Positions 46,016 to 53,915 of a stretch of 64,000 bases of DNA are shown here, one piece after another. The position numbers and the translations under genes were made by a program. How positions within the stretch are numbered: the first letter of the stretch is position 1; each line of letters begins with the position of its first letter. The stretch covers positions 62,001 to 126,000 of the forward strand of contig DATJLS010000030.1 in assembly GCA_035509315.1 (NCBI GenBank), read 5' to 3'. The stretch is from JAKAWQ01 sp035509315. GTDB lineage: Bacteria > Pseudomonadota > Alphaproteobacteria > Acetobacterales > Acetobacteraceae. Below the pieces are notes generated by a model, which saw only the letters and a program-made list of their open reading frames with translations, made no database searches and was not told where the DNA came from.

Positions 46016-47590
46016 TCAGTGCCGGAAATGGCGCATGCCGGTGAAGACCATCGCCAATCCGGCCCGGTCGGCGGCGGCGATGACTTCATTGTCGCGCATC
46101 GATCCGCCGGGCTGAATGACGGCGGTCGCGCCCGCCTCGGCGATGATCTCGAGACCGTCGGCAAAGGGAAAGAAAGCGTCCGAGGCCGCCACGCTTCCGC
46201 GTGTCAGCGGCACATCGAGGCCGGCGGCGCGGGCGGCATGCTCCGCCTTCCATGCCCCCATCCGCGCGGCATCGACCCGGCTCATCTGCCCCGCACCGAT
46301 CCCGACCGTGGCGAGCCCCTTCGCATAGACGATGGTGTTGGAGCGGACATGCTTCGCCACGCGGAAGGCGAAGAGAAGATCCGCGCGTTCCTCTTCGTTC
46401 GGCGCGCGCTTCGTCACCACCGTCAGATCGGCCTCGTCTGCCCGCCCCGTATCGCGCGTCTGCACGAGAAAGCCGCCCGCCAGGCTGCGGAAGGCGAGGC
46501 CGGGCGTGGCGGGATCTGGCAGTGATCCGCCCAGCAGGAGCCGCACATTCTTTTTCCGCGCCAGGATCTCCTTCGCCGCATCGGAGACCGCAGGCGCAAT
46601 GATCACCTCGGTGAAGATCGTGGCGATCTTCGCCGCCGTTGCCGCGTCGAGCTCGCGATTGACCGCGACGATGCCGCCGAAAGCCGAGACCGGATCGCAG
46701 CGCAGCGCCAGGTCCCAGGCCGCAACGAGAGTCTCGGCGCTCGCCGCGCCGCACGGGTTGGCGTGCTTCACGATCACCACGCTCGGGGCGGAGAACTCCG
46801 CCACGCATTCGTAGGCCGCGTCGGTGTCGTTGAGGTTGTTGTAGGAAAGCGCCTTGCCCTGCGCCTGGACCGCGCTCGCCACGCCGGGACGCGCGGCGTT
46901 GACGTAAAGGGCCGCCCGCTGATGCGGGTTCTCGCCATAGCGCAGCATCTCGCGGAGCGTGCCGGTGAGGCTGAGATGGGAGGGGAATTCCGCATTCTCG
47001 GCGGCGGCGAACCAGGCGGTGATGGCCGCGTCATAAGCGGCGGTGCGGGCGAAAGCGGCGGCGGCGAGTCGCCGGCGCAAAGCCATGCTCGTGCCCCCGG
47101 TGGACGCAAGCTCCGCCAGCACTGCGTCATATTGCCCGGGCTCGGTCAGAACGATGACGGAGTCATGGTTTTTCGCCGCCGAACGAATCATGGCCGGGCC
47201 GCCGATATCGATGTTTTCGATACACTCGGAGAACGGCGCGCCGCGCGCGGCCGTCTCCTCGAACGGGTAGAGATTGACGGCGACGAGATCGATCGGCGCG
47301 ATCCCGTGCTCCGCCATCTCCGCCTGATGCCGGGCATCGTCGCGGCGGGCAAGGATGCCGCCATGGATCGCGGGCACGAGCGTCTTCACCCGCCCGTCCA
47401 GAATCTCGGGGAAGCCGGTATGCGCCGCCACCTCCTTCACGGGCACACCGGATGCGCCGAGCGCTGCCGCTGTTCCGCCGGTCGAGAGGATCTCGACCCC
47501 GCGGGAAGCGAGGCCGGCGGCGAAAGGAACGAGCCCCGTCTTGTCGGAGACCGAAAGGAGGGCGCGGCGGATCGGCATCGGGTCGGTCAT
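46016..47590 (-). CDS. purH: Bifunctional AICAR formyltransferase / IMP cyclohydrolase
   Basis: A 524-residue enzyme performing the last two steps of IMP synthesis. The N-terminal MGS-like cyclohydrolase domain has ALLSVSDKTGLVPFAAGL, LSTGGTA and VDLVAVNLYPFEET-like AINLYPF (here VAVNLYPFEETA); the transformylase half has RYGENPHQRAALY, VIVKHANPCGAASA and SDAFFPFADGLE. ATG at 47578 is an alternative start. Convergent with the amidohydrolase gene, leaving 9 bases between stops. Confidence 0.97.
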   Translation of the reverse strand: MTDPMPIRRALLSVSDKTGLVPFAAGLASRGVEILSTGGTAAALGASGVPVKEVAAHTGFPEILDGRVKTLVPAIHGGILARRDDARHQAEMAEHGIAPIDLVAVNLYPFEETAARGAPFSECIENIDIGGPAMIRSAAKNHDSVIVLTEPGQYDAVLAELASTGGTSMALRRRLAAAAFARTAAYDAAITAWFAAAENAEFPSHLSLTGTLREMLRYGENPHQRAALYVNAARPGVASAVQAQGKALSYNNLNDTDAAYECVAEFSAPSVVIVKHANPCGAASAETLVAAWDLALRCDPVSAFGGIVAVNRELDAATAAKIATIFTEVIIAPAVSDAAKEILARKKNVRLLLGGSLPDPATPGLAFRSLAGGFLVQTRDTGRADEADLTVVTKRAPNEEERADLLFAFRVAKHVRSNTIVYAKGLATVGIGAGQMSRVDAARMGAWKAEHAARAAGLDVPLTRGSVAASDAFFPFADGLEIIAEAGATAVIQPGGSMRDNEVIAAADRAGLAMVFTGMRHFRH

Positions 47591-47623
47591 CGGGTCACTC
47601 GCGCATCAGGGAGTCCGGCCAGG

Positions 47624-47654
47624 GCGGCGGCCAAAGCGGCGGCCAAAGCGGCGG
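47624..47654. repeat. 12-bp tandem repeat GCGGCGGCCAAA x2.5
   Basis: Two copies plus a partial third lie in the divergent spacer between purH and the MaoC gene, just upstream of the purH start. Confidence 0.8.
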
Positions 47655-47751
47655 ATAGACGGAAATGGGTGTACGGTCCAGGTTGTGAGGCGAGACCGCG
47701 GCGGGGCGCGTATCCGCTCCCGAAGCCGGACCGGGATCGGGGATCGACGAA

Positions 47752-48636
47752 GTGCCGATCGACTATGAAACGCTGCGCAACTTCCCGATTCCGGAGGTGC
47801 GCCAAAGATTTGGCACACGGGATACGATCTTCTATGCACTCTCGATCGGTCTCGGCCAGGATCCGATGGACGCGCGCCAGCTCGATTTCGTCGATCATCA
47901 CCGCCGGCTCCGGGCGATGCCGAGCATGGCCGTGGTGCTCGGCCATCCCGGCTTCTGGCTCGCCGATCCCGCGACCACGGCGGACGCGTTGCGGCTCGTG
48001 CACGGCGAGCAGGGGCTGCGCATCCATCACCCGCTCCCGGTGGCGGGAGAAATCCTCGGGCGGACGCGGGTGACCGGGCTGATCGACAAGGGCGCGGGGG
48101 CGGCGGCGCTGCTCACCACCGAGAAAGAGGTGGTCGAAGCGGCGACGGGCCGGTGCCTCGCCACCAGCACGAGCACCATCGTCCTGCGTGGCCAGGGCGG
48201 CTTCGGAGGCCCTGCCGGCCCGGTGAAGCCCCTCCCTCCTGCGCCGTCCGGTTCCCCGGACCTCCAGGCGGAATTTGCGACGCGCCCGGAGCAGGCGCTC
48301 TATTATCGCCTCAACGGTGATGACAACCCGCTCCACGCCGATCCCGCCGCGGCCGCGAAGGCCGGATTTCCCCGCCCGATCCTGCACGGGCTTTGCACGC
48401 TGGGGATCGTCTGCCACGCCCTCATCGCCCGGCTTGCCGACTACGACGCCGCCCGCCTTCGCGCGCTCGATCTCCGTTTCTCCGCGCCGGTTTTCCCCGG
48501 CGAGACGATCCGCACCGAGATCTGGCGCTCCGGCGCCTTTCAGGCGCGGGCGCTCGAGCGTGACGTGCTCGTCGTGACCAACGGTCGGGTGGCGTTCGAC
48601 TCCAATCAGTCGAGAATTGCGGGCCGGGCCCCATGA
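47752..48636 (+). CDS. MaoC-type (R)-specific hydratase family protein
   Basis: A 294-residue double hot-dog enzyme. The hydratase-2 motif appears as YRLNGDDNPLHADPAAAAKA with the catalytic Asp/His, followed by FPRPILHGLCTLG. The N-terminal half (about 1-140) is a second, degenerate hot-dog domain. It likely hydrates an enoyl-CoA or acts in short-chain acyl-CoA breakdown. GTG start. The stop overlaps the CoA-transferase A gene (ATGA), so the three genes form an operon. Confidence 0.88.
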   Translation: MPIDYETLRNFPIPEVRQRFGTRDTIFYALSIGLGQDPMDARQLDFVDHHRRLRAMPSMAVVLGHPGFWLADPATTADALRLVHGEQGLRIHHPLPVAGEILGRTRVTGLIDKGAGAAALLTTEKEVVEAATGRCLATSTSTIVLRGQGGFGGPAGPVKPLPPAPSGSPDLQAEFATRPEQALYYRLNGDDNPLHADPAAAAKAGFPRPILHGLCTLGIVCHALIARLADYDAARLRALDLRFSAPVFPGETIRTEIWRSGAFQARALERDVLVVTNGRVAFDSNQSRIAGRAP

Positions 48637-49331
48637 TCGACAAGTTCGTGGCGAGCATGGAAGAAGCGATGGCGGGCATCCGGGATGGCTCGGTCGTTCT
48701 GCTCGGCGGCTTCGGCACGGTCGGCCAGCCCGATGCGCTCATCGACGGGCTGATCGCCCACGGGGCGAAGGACCTGACCGTGGTCGCCAACAATGCCGGC
48801 ACCGGCCATACGGGGCTCGCGCGGCTGATGGAGCTCGGGCGGGTCCGGCGGGTCATCTGCAGTTTTCCGCGCAGCGCCGGCTCGGTCGTCTTCGAGGCGC
48901 TTTATTCGGCGGGACGGATCGAGCTCGAGATCGTGCCGCAGGGCACGCTCGCCGAGCGGATCCGCGCCGCCGGCGCCGGCATCCCGGCCTTCTTCACGCC
49001 GACGGGCGCGGGCACACGGCTCGCCGAGGGCAAGGAGACGCGCGAATTCAACGGCCGCACCTATGTGCTCGAAAGCGCGCTCCCGGCCGATGTGGCGCTG
49101 ATCGAAGCCTGGCGCGCGGACCGGTTCGGCAATCTCACCTTCCGGGAATCGGCACGGAACTTCAACCCGATCATGGCCACGGCTGCCGGGCTCACGATCG
49201 TTCAGACCCAGCATGCGGTCTTCGCCGGAAGTCTCCACCCGGAAGTGGTCGTCACACCCGGAATCTTCGTCGATCGTGTGCTGCATGTGCCTTACGCCAT
49301 GCCTGCGGAGAAGGAAGGACAGAATGCCTGA
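48633..49331 (+). CDS. 3-oxoacid CoA-transferase, subunit A
   Basis: A 232-residue alpha subunit of a class I CoA-transferase. GSVVLLGGFGTVGQPDALI at the N-terminus is the CoA-binding loop; PQGTLAERIRAAGAGIPAFF and ADVALIEAWRADRFGNL fit PcaI/ScoA. It acts as a heteromer with the product of the next gene, transferring CoA between succinate and an oxoacid such as acetoacetate or 3-oxoadipate. It overlaps subunit B by 8 bases. Confidence 0.92.
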   Translation: MIDKFVASMEEAMAGIRDGSVVLLGGFGTVGQPDALIDGLIAHGAKDLTVVANNAGTGHTGLARLMELGRVRRVICSFPRSAGSVVFEALYSAGRIELEIVPQGTLAERIRAAGAGIPAFFTPTGAGTRLAEGKETREFNGRTYVLESALPADVALIEAWRADRFGNLTFRESARNFNPIMATAAGLTIVQTQHAVFAGSLHPEVVVTPGIFVDRVLHVPYAMPAEKEGQNA

Positions 49332-49989
49332 CACGGCGCCCCTCGGCATTGCCGCGCTCGACCGACAAGGCATCGCCGCGCGCATCGCGCGCGACATTCC
49401 GGAGGGTTGGTACGTCAATCTCGGCATCGGCATCCCGACACTGGTCGCCGAGCATGTGCCGGCCGAGCGCGAGGTGATCTTCCACTCCGAGAACGGCGTG
49501 CTCGGGGTTGGCCCCTCGCCGCCCCCCGGCGCGGTCGATCCCTGGCTGATCAATGCCGGCAAGCAGCCCGTGACCCTGCGGCCGGGCGGCTCCTACGTTC
49601 ATCATGCGGACAGCTTCGCGATCATCCGCGGCGGCCATCTCGATCTCTGCGTTCTCGGCGCTTTCGAGGTGGCGGAGAACGGAGACATCGCCAACTGGGC
49701 GACGAAGAAGAATGACGCGGCCGCGGCCGTCGGCGGGGCAATGGATCTCGCCGCGGGCGCCCGGCAGCTCTGGGTGGCGATGGAGCATACGACGAAGAGC
49801 GGCGCGCCGCGGCTCGTCGCGCGCTGCACCTATCCGCTCACCGCGCAAGGTGCCGTCAAGCGCGTCTATACGAACCTCGCCGTGCTCGATGTCACGCCGC
49901 GCGGCTTCCTGGTGGTCGAGATGGTGCGCGGGCTCGATTTCGAATCGCTGCAAGCCCGCACCGGCGTCCGGCTTCGCCAGCCCCGGTGA
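49324..49989 (+). CDS. 3-oxoacid CoA-transferase, subunit B
   Basis: A 221-residue beta subunit. It carries the catalytic glutamate in FHSENGVLGVGPSP and the family phrases YVNLGIGIPTLVAEHVP and GDIANWATKK, with YTNLAVLDVTPRGF later. Context with a MaoC hydratase suggests use of acetoacetate-like or medium-chain oxoacids. The final stop is 6 bases from the convergent acetate kinase stop. Confidence 0.93.
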   Translation: MPDTAPLGIAALDRQGIAARIARDIPEGWYVNLGIGIPTLVAEHVPAEREVIFHSENGVLGVGPSPPPGAVDPWLINAGKQPVTLRPGGSYVHHADSFAIIRGGHLDLCVLGAFEVAENGDIANWATKKNDAAAAVGGAMDLAAGARQLWVAMEHTTKSGAPRLVARCTYPLTAQGAVKRVYTNLAVLDVTPRGFLVVEMVRGLDFESLQARTGVRLRQPR

Positions 49990-49994
49990 CAACG

Positions 49995-51176
49995 CTACCC
50001 GAGCAACGCGGCCGTGTGGCGCGCGATCATCCGTTCCTCATCGGTTGGCACGACCCACGCTTCGAGGCGCGAGGTCTCGGTGCTGATCCGCCCCTCGCCG
50101 CGATGATTGCGCGCCTCGTCAAGCTCGAGCCCCAGCCACTGGCAACCTGCGGCCACTTCGCTGCGGGTCGCTTTGTCGTTCTCGCCGATCCCCGCGGTGA
50201 AGACGAGCCCGTCGATCCCGCCGAGTGAAGCGGCAAGCGAACCGATCTCGCGCACGATCCGATAGACGAAGAGCGCGATCGCCTCGGCTGCCGCCTGTTC
50301 CTGAGACGCGCGCAGGGTGCGCATGTCGGAGGAGATGCCGGAGACGCCGAGCAGCCCCGACTTTCGGTAGATCAGGTCCTCGAGCGCGCGCGCATCCATG
50401 CCATGATTGTCCATGAGATAAAGAAGCACGCCCGGATCGATGCTGCCGCAGCGCGTGCCCATCGCCAGCCCTTCGACCGCGGTGAAGCCCATCGTGTTCG
50501 CAACACTCCGCCCCTCCCGGACGGCGCAGAGGCTCGCCCCGTTGCCGAGATGGGCGAGGACGAGGCGCCTCTCGGCGAGGTGCGGAGCGATCTCGCAGAG
50601 GCGCGAGACGATGTATTCATAGGAAATGCCGTGAAATCCGTAGCGCCGCACGCCCTCCTTGCTCAGCGCGCGCGGGATCGCGAATGCCTGCGCCACCGGC
50701 GCCTGGCCGTGATGGAATCCGGTATCGAAACAGGCAATCTGGGGCAGGTCCGGCGCATGCGCCGCGAGCGCGCGGATGGGAGCGAGATTGTGCGGCTGAT
50801 GCAGCGGCGCCAGAGGCTCGAGCTTGGCGAGCGCGGCCAGCACGTCCTGATCGATCCTGACCGGCGCGGCATATTCGGTGCCGCCATGCACGACGCGATG
50901 CCCGGCCGCGGCGAGATGCTGACCATGGAGCAAATCTTTCCCTATCCGGAATATCTCGCGCGTCGCGCCGTCGTGATCGAGGCCCGACGGCCAGCTTCGC
51001 TCCGCGATCTTCCTGCCCGCCGCGTCATGGACCATGAGCGCGGGTTCAAGACCGATCTTCTCGATCTCTCCGCGAAAGAGGAGGGATTCCGGAGGCTCCA
51101 GGCCGTAGAGCGCGAACTTGATGCTGGACGAGCCGGCGTTGAGGACGAGGATGCAATCGGACATTGCGGCCGTCAT
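49995..51176 (-). CDS. ackA: Acetate kinase
   Basis: A 393-residue kinase interconverting acetyl phosphate and acetate with ADP/ATP. CILVLNAGSSSIKFALY, HRVVHGGTEY, RRYGFHGISYEYI, LAHLGNGASLCAV and the FTAGIGEND segment are the ASKHA-fold motifs. It is the last gene of a pta-fabI-ackA operon; the ATG at 51176 overlaps the fabI stop (ATGA). An in-frame ATG at 51164 is possible. Confidence 0.95.
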   Translation of the reverse strand: MTAAMSDCILVLNAGSSSIKFALYGLEPPESLLFRGEIEKIGLEPALMVHDAAGRKIAERSWPSGLDHDGATREIFRIGKDLLHGQHLAAAGHRVVHGGTEYAAPVRIDQDVLAALAKLEPLAPLHQPHNLAPIRALAAHAPDLPQIACFDTGFHHGQAPVAQAFAIPRALSKEGVRRYGFHGISYEYIVSRLCEIAPHLAERRLVLAHLGNGASLCAVREGRSVANTMGFTAVEGLAMGTRCGSIDPGVLLYLMDNHGMDARALEDLIYRKSGLLGVSGISSDMRTLRASQEQAAAEAIALFVYRIVREIGSLAASLGGIDGLVFTAGIGENDKATRSEVAAGCQWLGLELDEARNHRGEGRISTETSRLEAWVVPTDEERMIARHTAALLG

Positions 51177-51952
51177 GCGACGATATGGACGCCGCCGTCC
51201 ACATAGACGGTCTCGCCGGTGATGCGATGCGCATAGGAAGTGGAGAGATAAACGCAGGTGGCCCCGACATCCATGATGTCGATCGGCTCGCCGATCGGCG
51301 CCTTCTGCGCCGCTTCGTTCAGCAGCAGCTCGAAATGCTTGAGCCCGGAGGCCGCGCGCGTCTTCAACGGGCCGGGCGAGATGGCATTGACGCGGATGCG
51401 CCGTGGCCCGAGCTCATAGGCGAGGTAGCGGCACGAGGCTTCGAGCGCCGCCTTCACCGGCCCCATGACATTGTAGTTCGGCACGACACGATTGGCCCCG
51501 TAATAGCTCATGGCGAGCATCGCCCCGCCCTCGCTCATCAGCGGTGCCGCGAGCCTCGCCATGCGGATGAAGGAGTGGCAGGAGATATCCATCGCTGTCG
51601 CGAAGCCTTCGGGGGAGCAGTTGATGAGGCCGCCCTGCAGATCGGCCTTCGGCGCGAAAGCGATCGAGTGGACGAGGATATGGAGCTTCCCCCATTCGTT
51701 CCGGATCCGCTCGAAGAGCGCCTCCAAGGCCCCCGGCACGGTGACATCGAGCGCCCCGGTGATCGGCGCGGCAAGCTCCTCGGCCAGCGGCTCGACATAG
51801 GGGCGCGCCTTCTCGTTGAGCCAGGTGATGGCGAGTTCCGCGCCCGCCATGCGGAACGCCTTGGCGCAGCCATAGGCGATGGAATGTTCGTTGGCGATGC
51901 CGACGACAAGCGCCTTGCGGCCGGCCAGGACGGGATTGAAGCTTTCGCTCAT
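51173..51952 (-). CDS. fabI: Enoyl-[acyl-carrier-protein] reductase FabI
   Basis: A 259-residue short-chain dehydrogenase-fold enzyme that reduces enoyl-ACP with NADH or NADPH. ALVVGIANEHSIAYGCAKAF is the FabI-type nucleotide loop; LVHSIAFAPK and the Tyr-x6-Lys pair in YNVMGPVKAALEA are conserved. It is embedded between pta and ackA, away from other fatty-acid genes, so it may be a second FabI with a role tied to acyl-phosphate metabolism. The ATG at 51952 gives the standard N-terminus. Confidence 0.93.
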   Translation of the reverse strand: MSESFNPVLAGRKALVVGIANEHSIAYGCAKAFRMAGAELAITWLNEKARPYVEPLAEELAAPITGALDVTVPGALEALFERIRNEWGKLHILVHSIAFAPKADLQGGLINCSPEGFATAMDISCHSFIRMARLAAPLMSEGGAMLAMSYYGANRVVPNYNVMGPVKAALEASCRYLAYELGPRRIRVNAISPGPLKTRAASGLKHFELLLNEAAQKAPIGEPIDIMDVGATCVYLSTSYAHRITGETVYVDGGVHIVA

Positions 51953-51962
51953 GCAAGAATCC

Positions 51963-52928
51963 TCATGGCAAGGCCGCGGCCACGCGGGTCTGCCGCGCAT
52001 GCACGAGCAGGCCGGCAACGGCACAGGAGGCAAGCCGGGTGAGCAGTGAATCGGAGCGGCTCGTCAGGATGATCGGAACGCGCGCGCCGAGCACGATGCC
52101 CGCTGCGTCGGCGCCGGCAAGGAAGGAAAGGCTCTTGGCCAGCATGTTGCCAGCCTCGAGGTCCGGAACCACGAGCACATTGGCCTTTCCCGCGACCGGC
52201 GAGGCGATATGTTTGGTCTTCGCGGCCTCGGGGTCGATCGCGTTGTCGAGCGCGAGCGGCCCGTCCAGCACCGCGCCGGTGATCTGCCCGCGCTCGGCCA
52301 TCTTGCAGAGCGCGGCCGCCTCGATCGTCGAGGGTACCTTGGCGGTGACCGTCTCCATCGCGCTCAGGATCGCCACGCGCACCTCGGGAAAACGCATCGC
52401 ATGGGCCAGATCGATGGCATTCTGCACGATATCGACCTTTTCATCGAGCGTCGGCACGATGTTCACCGCGGCATCGGTGATGATGAGCGGGTCTGGATGG
52501 CCGGGCACGTCCATGACATAGCAATGGCTGATGCGCCGCTCGGTCCGGATTCCGCCTTCGCGCGCCACCACCGCGCCCATCACCTCATCCGTATGCAGGC
52601 TTCCCTTCATCAGCGCCTGCGCGTGTCCCTTGGCGACCTCCGCCACGCCTTTCGCCGCCGACTCATGGCTGTAGGCGGCATCGACGATCTCGAAACCGCC
52701 GATATCGAGGCCGACGGCAGCAGCGATCCGACGGATGCGTTCCGCCGGGCCCACCAGGATAGGCACGATCAGGCCGAGCCGCGCGGCCTCCACCGCGCCA
52801 TGCAGGGAGACATCGTCGCACGGATGCACGACCGCGGTTCTCGGCGGCGGCCCCTCCCGCGCGGCCTCCATCAGGCGTTCATATTTCGCATGTCGGCGGG
52901 TCGGGGTCTCGGCGCGGGCGTCGGGCAT
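51963..52928 (-). CDS. Phosphate acetyl/butyryltransferase
   Basis: A 321-residue enzyme of the PTA_PTB family (PF01515) that moves an acyl group between CoA and phosphate. The length matches Ptb-like single-domain forms. TAVVHPCDDVSLHGAVEAA, LMKGSLHTDEVM, LIITDAAVNIVPTLDEKVDI (shown in part) and VPDLEAGNMLAKSL are family segments. With AckA it would run acetyl-CoA to acetate, or feed acetyl phosphate from a phosphoketolase into acetyl-CoA. The first gene of the operon. Confidence 0.92.
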   Translation of the reverse strand: MPDARAETPTRRHAKYERLMEAAREGPPPRTAVVHPCDDVSLHGAVEAARLGLIVPILVGPAERIRRIAAAVGLDIGGFEIVDAAYSHESAAKGVAEVAKGHAQALMKGSLHTDEVMGAVVAREGGIRTERRISHCYVMDVPGHPDPLIITDAAVNIVPTLDEKVDIVQNAIDLAHAMRFPEVRVAILSAMETVTAKVPSTIEAAALCKMAERGQITGAVLDGPLALDNAIDPEAAKTKHIASPVAGKANVLVVPDLEAGNMLAKSLSFLAGADAAGIVLGARVPIILTSRSDSLLTRLASCAVAGLLVHARQTRVAAALP

Positions 52929-52950
52929 CGGCAGAATCCCTCTCGCAGAC

Positions 52951-53062
52951 GAAAGCGTGATGGCCGAAGGTGGAATCACCGAAGGTCCGAATCACACGGG
53001 AAGACGAAGACAATGACCGAGAGCGGGACGGGTGAGCAGCAGCGACCTCATCCCGCTCTCGG
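52951..53062. repeat. Family A-like intergenic repeat
   Basis: GAAAGCGTGATGGCCGAAGG to CATCCCGCTCTCGG, with ATCACACGGGAAGA in the middle. It follows the family A order but lacks CTAG borders. It lies in the promoter region upstream of the pta gene. Confidence 0.65.
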
Positions 53063-53106
53063 CCCCTGAGCAATCAGGGCCCTTTCGGGCCGATCACCGT
53101 GCCAAC

Positions 53107-53132
53107 ATCATTGTGCCTGATCATTGTGCCTG
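53107..53132. repeat. 13-bp tandem duplication ATCATTGTGCCTG x2
   Basis: Two perfect copies in the spacer between two family A-like repeats. No gene is visible in 52929-53319. Confidence 0.85.
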
Positions 53133-53212
53133 CTGCGGCCGTCCGGTCGGTGTGACGAAATCATGATCTGCCCGCCGCCGCAGGCAGACATTGACGTCGA
53201 TCAAGAGGAAGC

Positions 53213-53318
53213 GAGAGCGTGATGACCGAAGGTGAAATCACCGTAGGTCTGAATCACGCGAGAAAACAATGACCGAGAGCGGGATAAGGGAGCGCGAGCG
53301 AGCGCATCCCGCTCTCGG
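53213..53318. repeat. Family A-like intergenic repeat
   Basis: Starts GAGAGCGTGATGACCGAAGG and ends GCATCCCGCTCTCGG, with AATCACGCGAGAAAACAATG between. It ends one base before the hpf stop codon. Same orientation as the copy 160 bases to the left. Confidence 0.7.
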
Positions 53319-53319
53319 C

Positions 53320-53907
53320 TCAGCGTTCCGCGGAAGGCTCGATCCAGCCGATATTCCCGTCCGGGCGGCGGTAGATGACGTTGAGCGTGCCCGTCCGGCT
53401 GTTGCGGAACATCAGGACCTGCTGGTCCGCGAGATCGAGCCGCATCACGGCGTCGCTCACCGAGAGAAGCACGATCTCCGTTGCGGATTCGGCGATCACC
53501 GCGGCGTAGGGCCCCGTCTCGGCGCTGCGGGCCGAGGCTGCCGAGGCCTGCTCCTCCTGGGAGAGGATATATTGGCGGCCCATCTCGGGCCGCTCGCGGT
53601 TCGCAAGGTCGCGCGCATGCTCGTTGACGCGCCGTCGATAGCGGCGCAGCCGCTTGGCGATGTGCTCGGCCGCATCGTCGAAGGCGGTATGCGCGTCCTG
53701 TGCCTCGCCTTCGGCGCGCAGCACGAGGTCCCGTCCGGCGTGCAGGTTGATATCGCAGGTGAAGAAATTGCGGGCGCGTCCGAAGGTCACCGCCGCGTCC
53801 AGCGCATGATCGAAATATTTGCGTGTGATGCGGTCGAGATTCTCCGAGACATGCGTCCTGAGCGCGTCCGAGAGATCGAGCTGCTTGCCGGAAATGGTGA
53901 TCTGCAT
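53320..53907 (-). CDS. hpf: Ribosome hibernation promoting factor, long form
   Basis: A 195-residue long-form HPF. The N-terminal domain (1-100) has MQITISGKQLDLSDALRTHV and binds the ribosome near the A and P sites; the C-terminal dimerisation domain (about 135-195) has RLDLADQQVLMFRNSRTG and NVIYRRPDGNIGWIEP. It forms 100S dimers of resting ribosomes. ATG at 53907 matches the family; a GTG at 53919 overlapping the rpoN stop is an alternative. Usually ptsN follows; here repeats do. Confidence 0.93.
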   Translation of the reverse strand: MQITISGKQLDLSDALRTHVSENLDRITRKYFDHALDAAVTFGRARNFFTCDINLHAGRDLVLRAEGEAQDAHTAFDDAAEHIAKRLRRYRRRVNEHARDLANRERPEMGRQYILSQEEQASAASARSAETGPYAAVIAESATEIVLLSVSDAVMRLDLADQQVLMFRNSRTGTLNVIYRRPDGNIGWIEPSAER

Positions 53908-53915
53908 GGCCTCCC

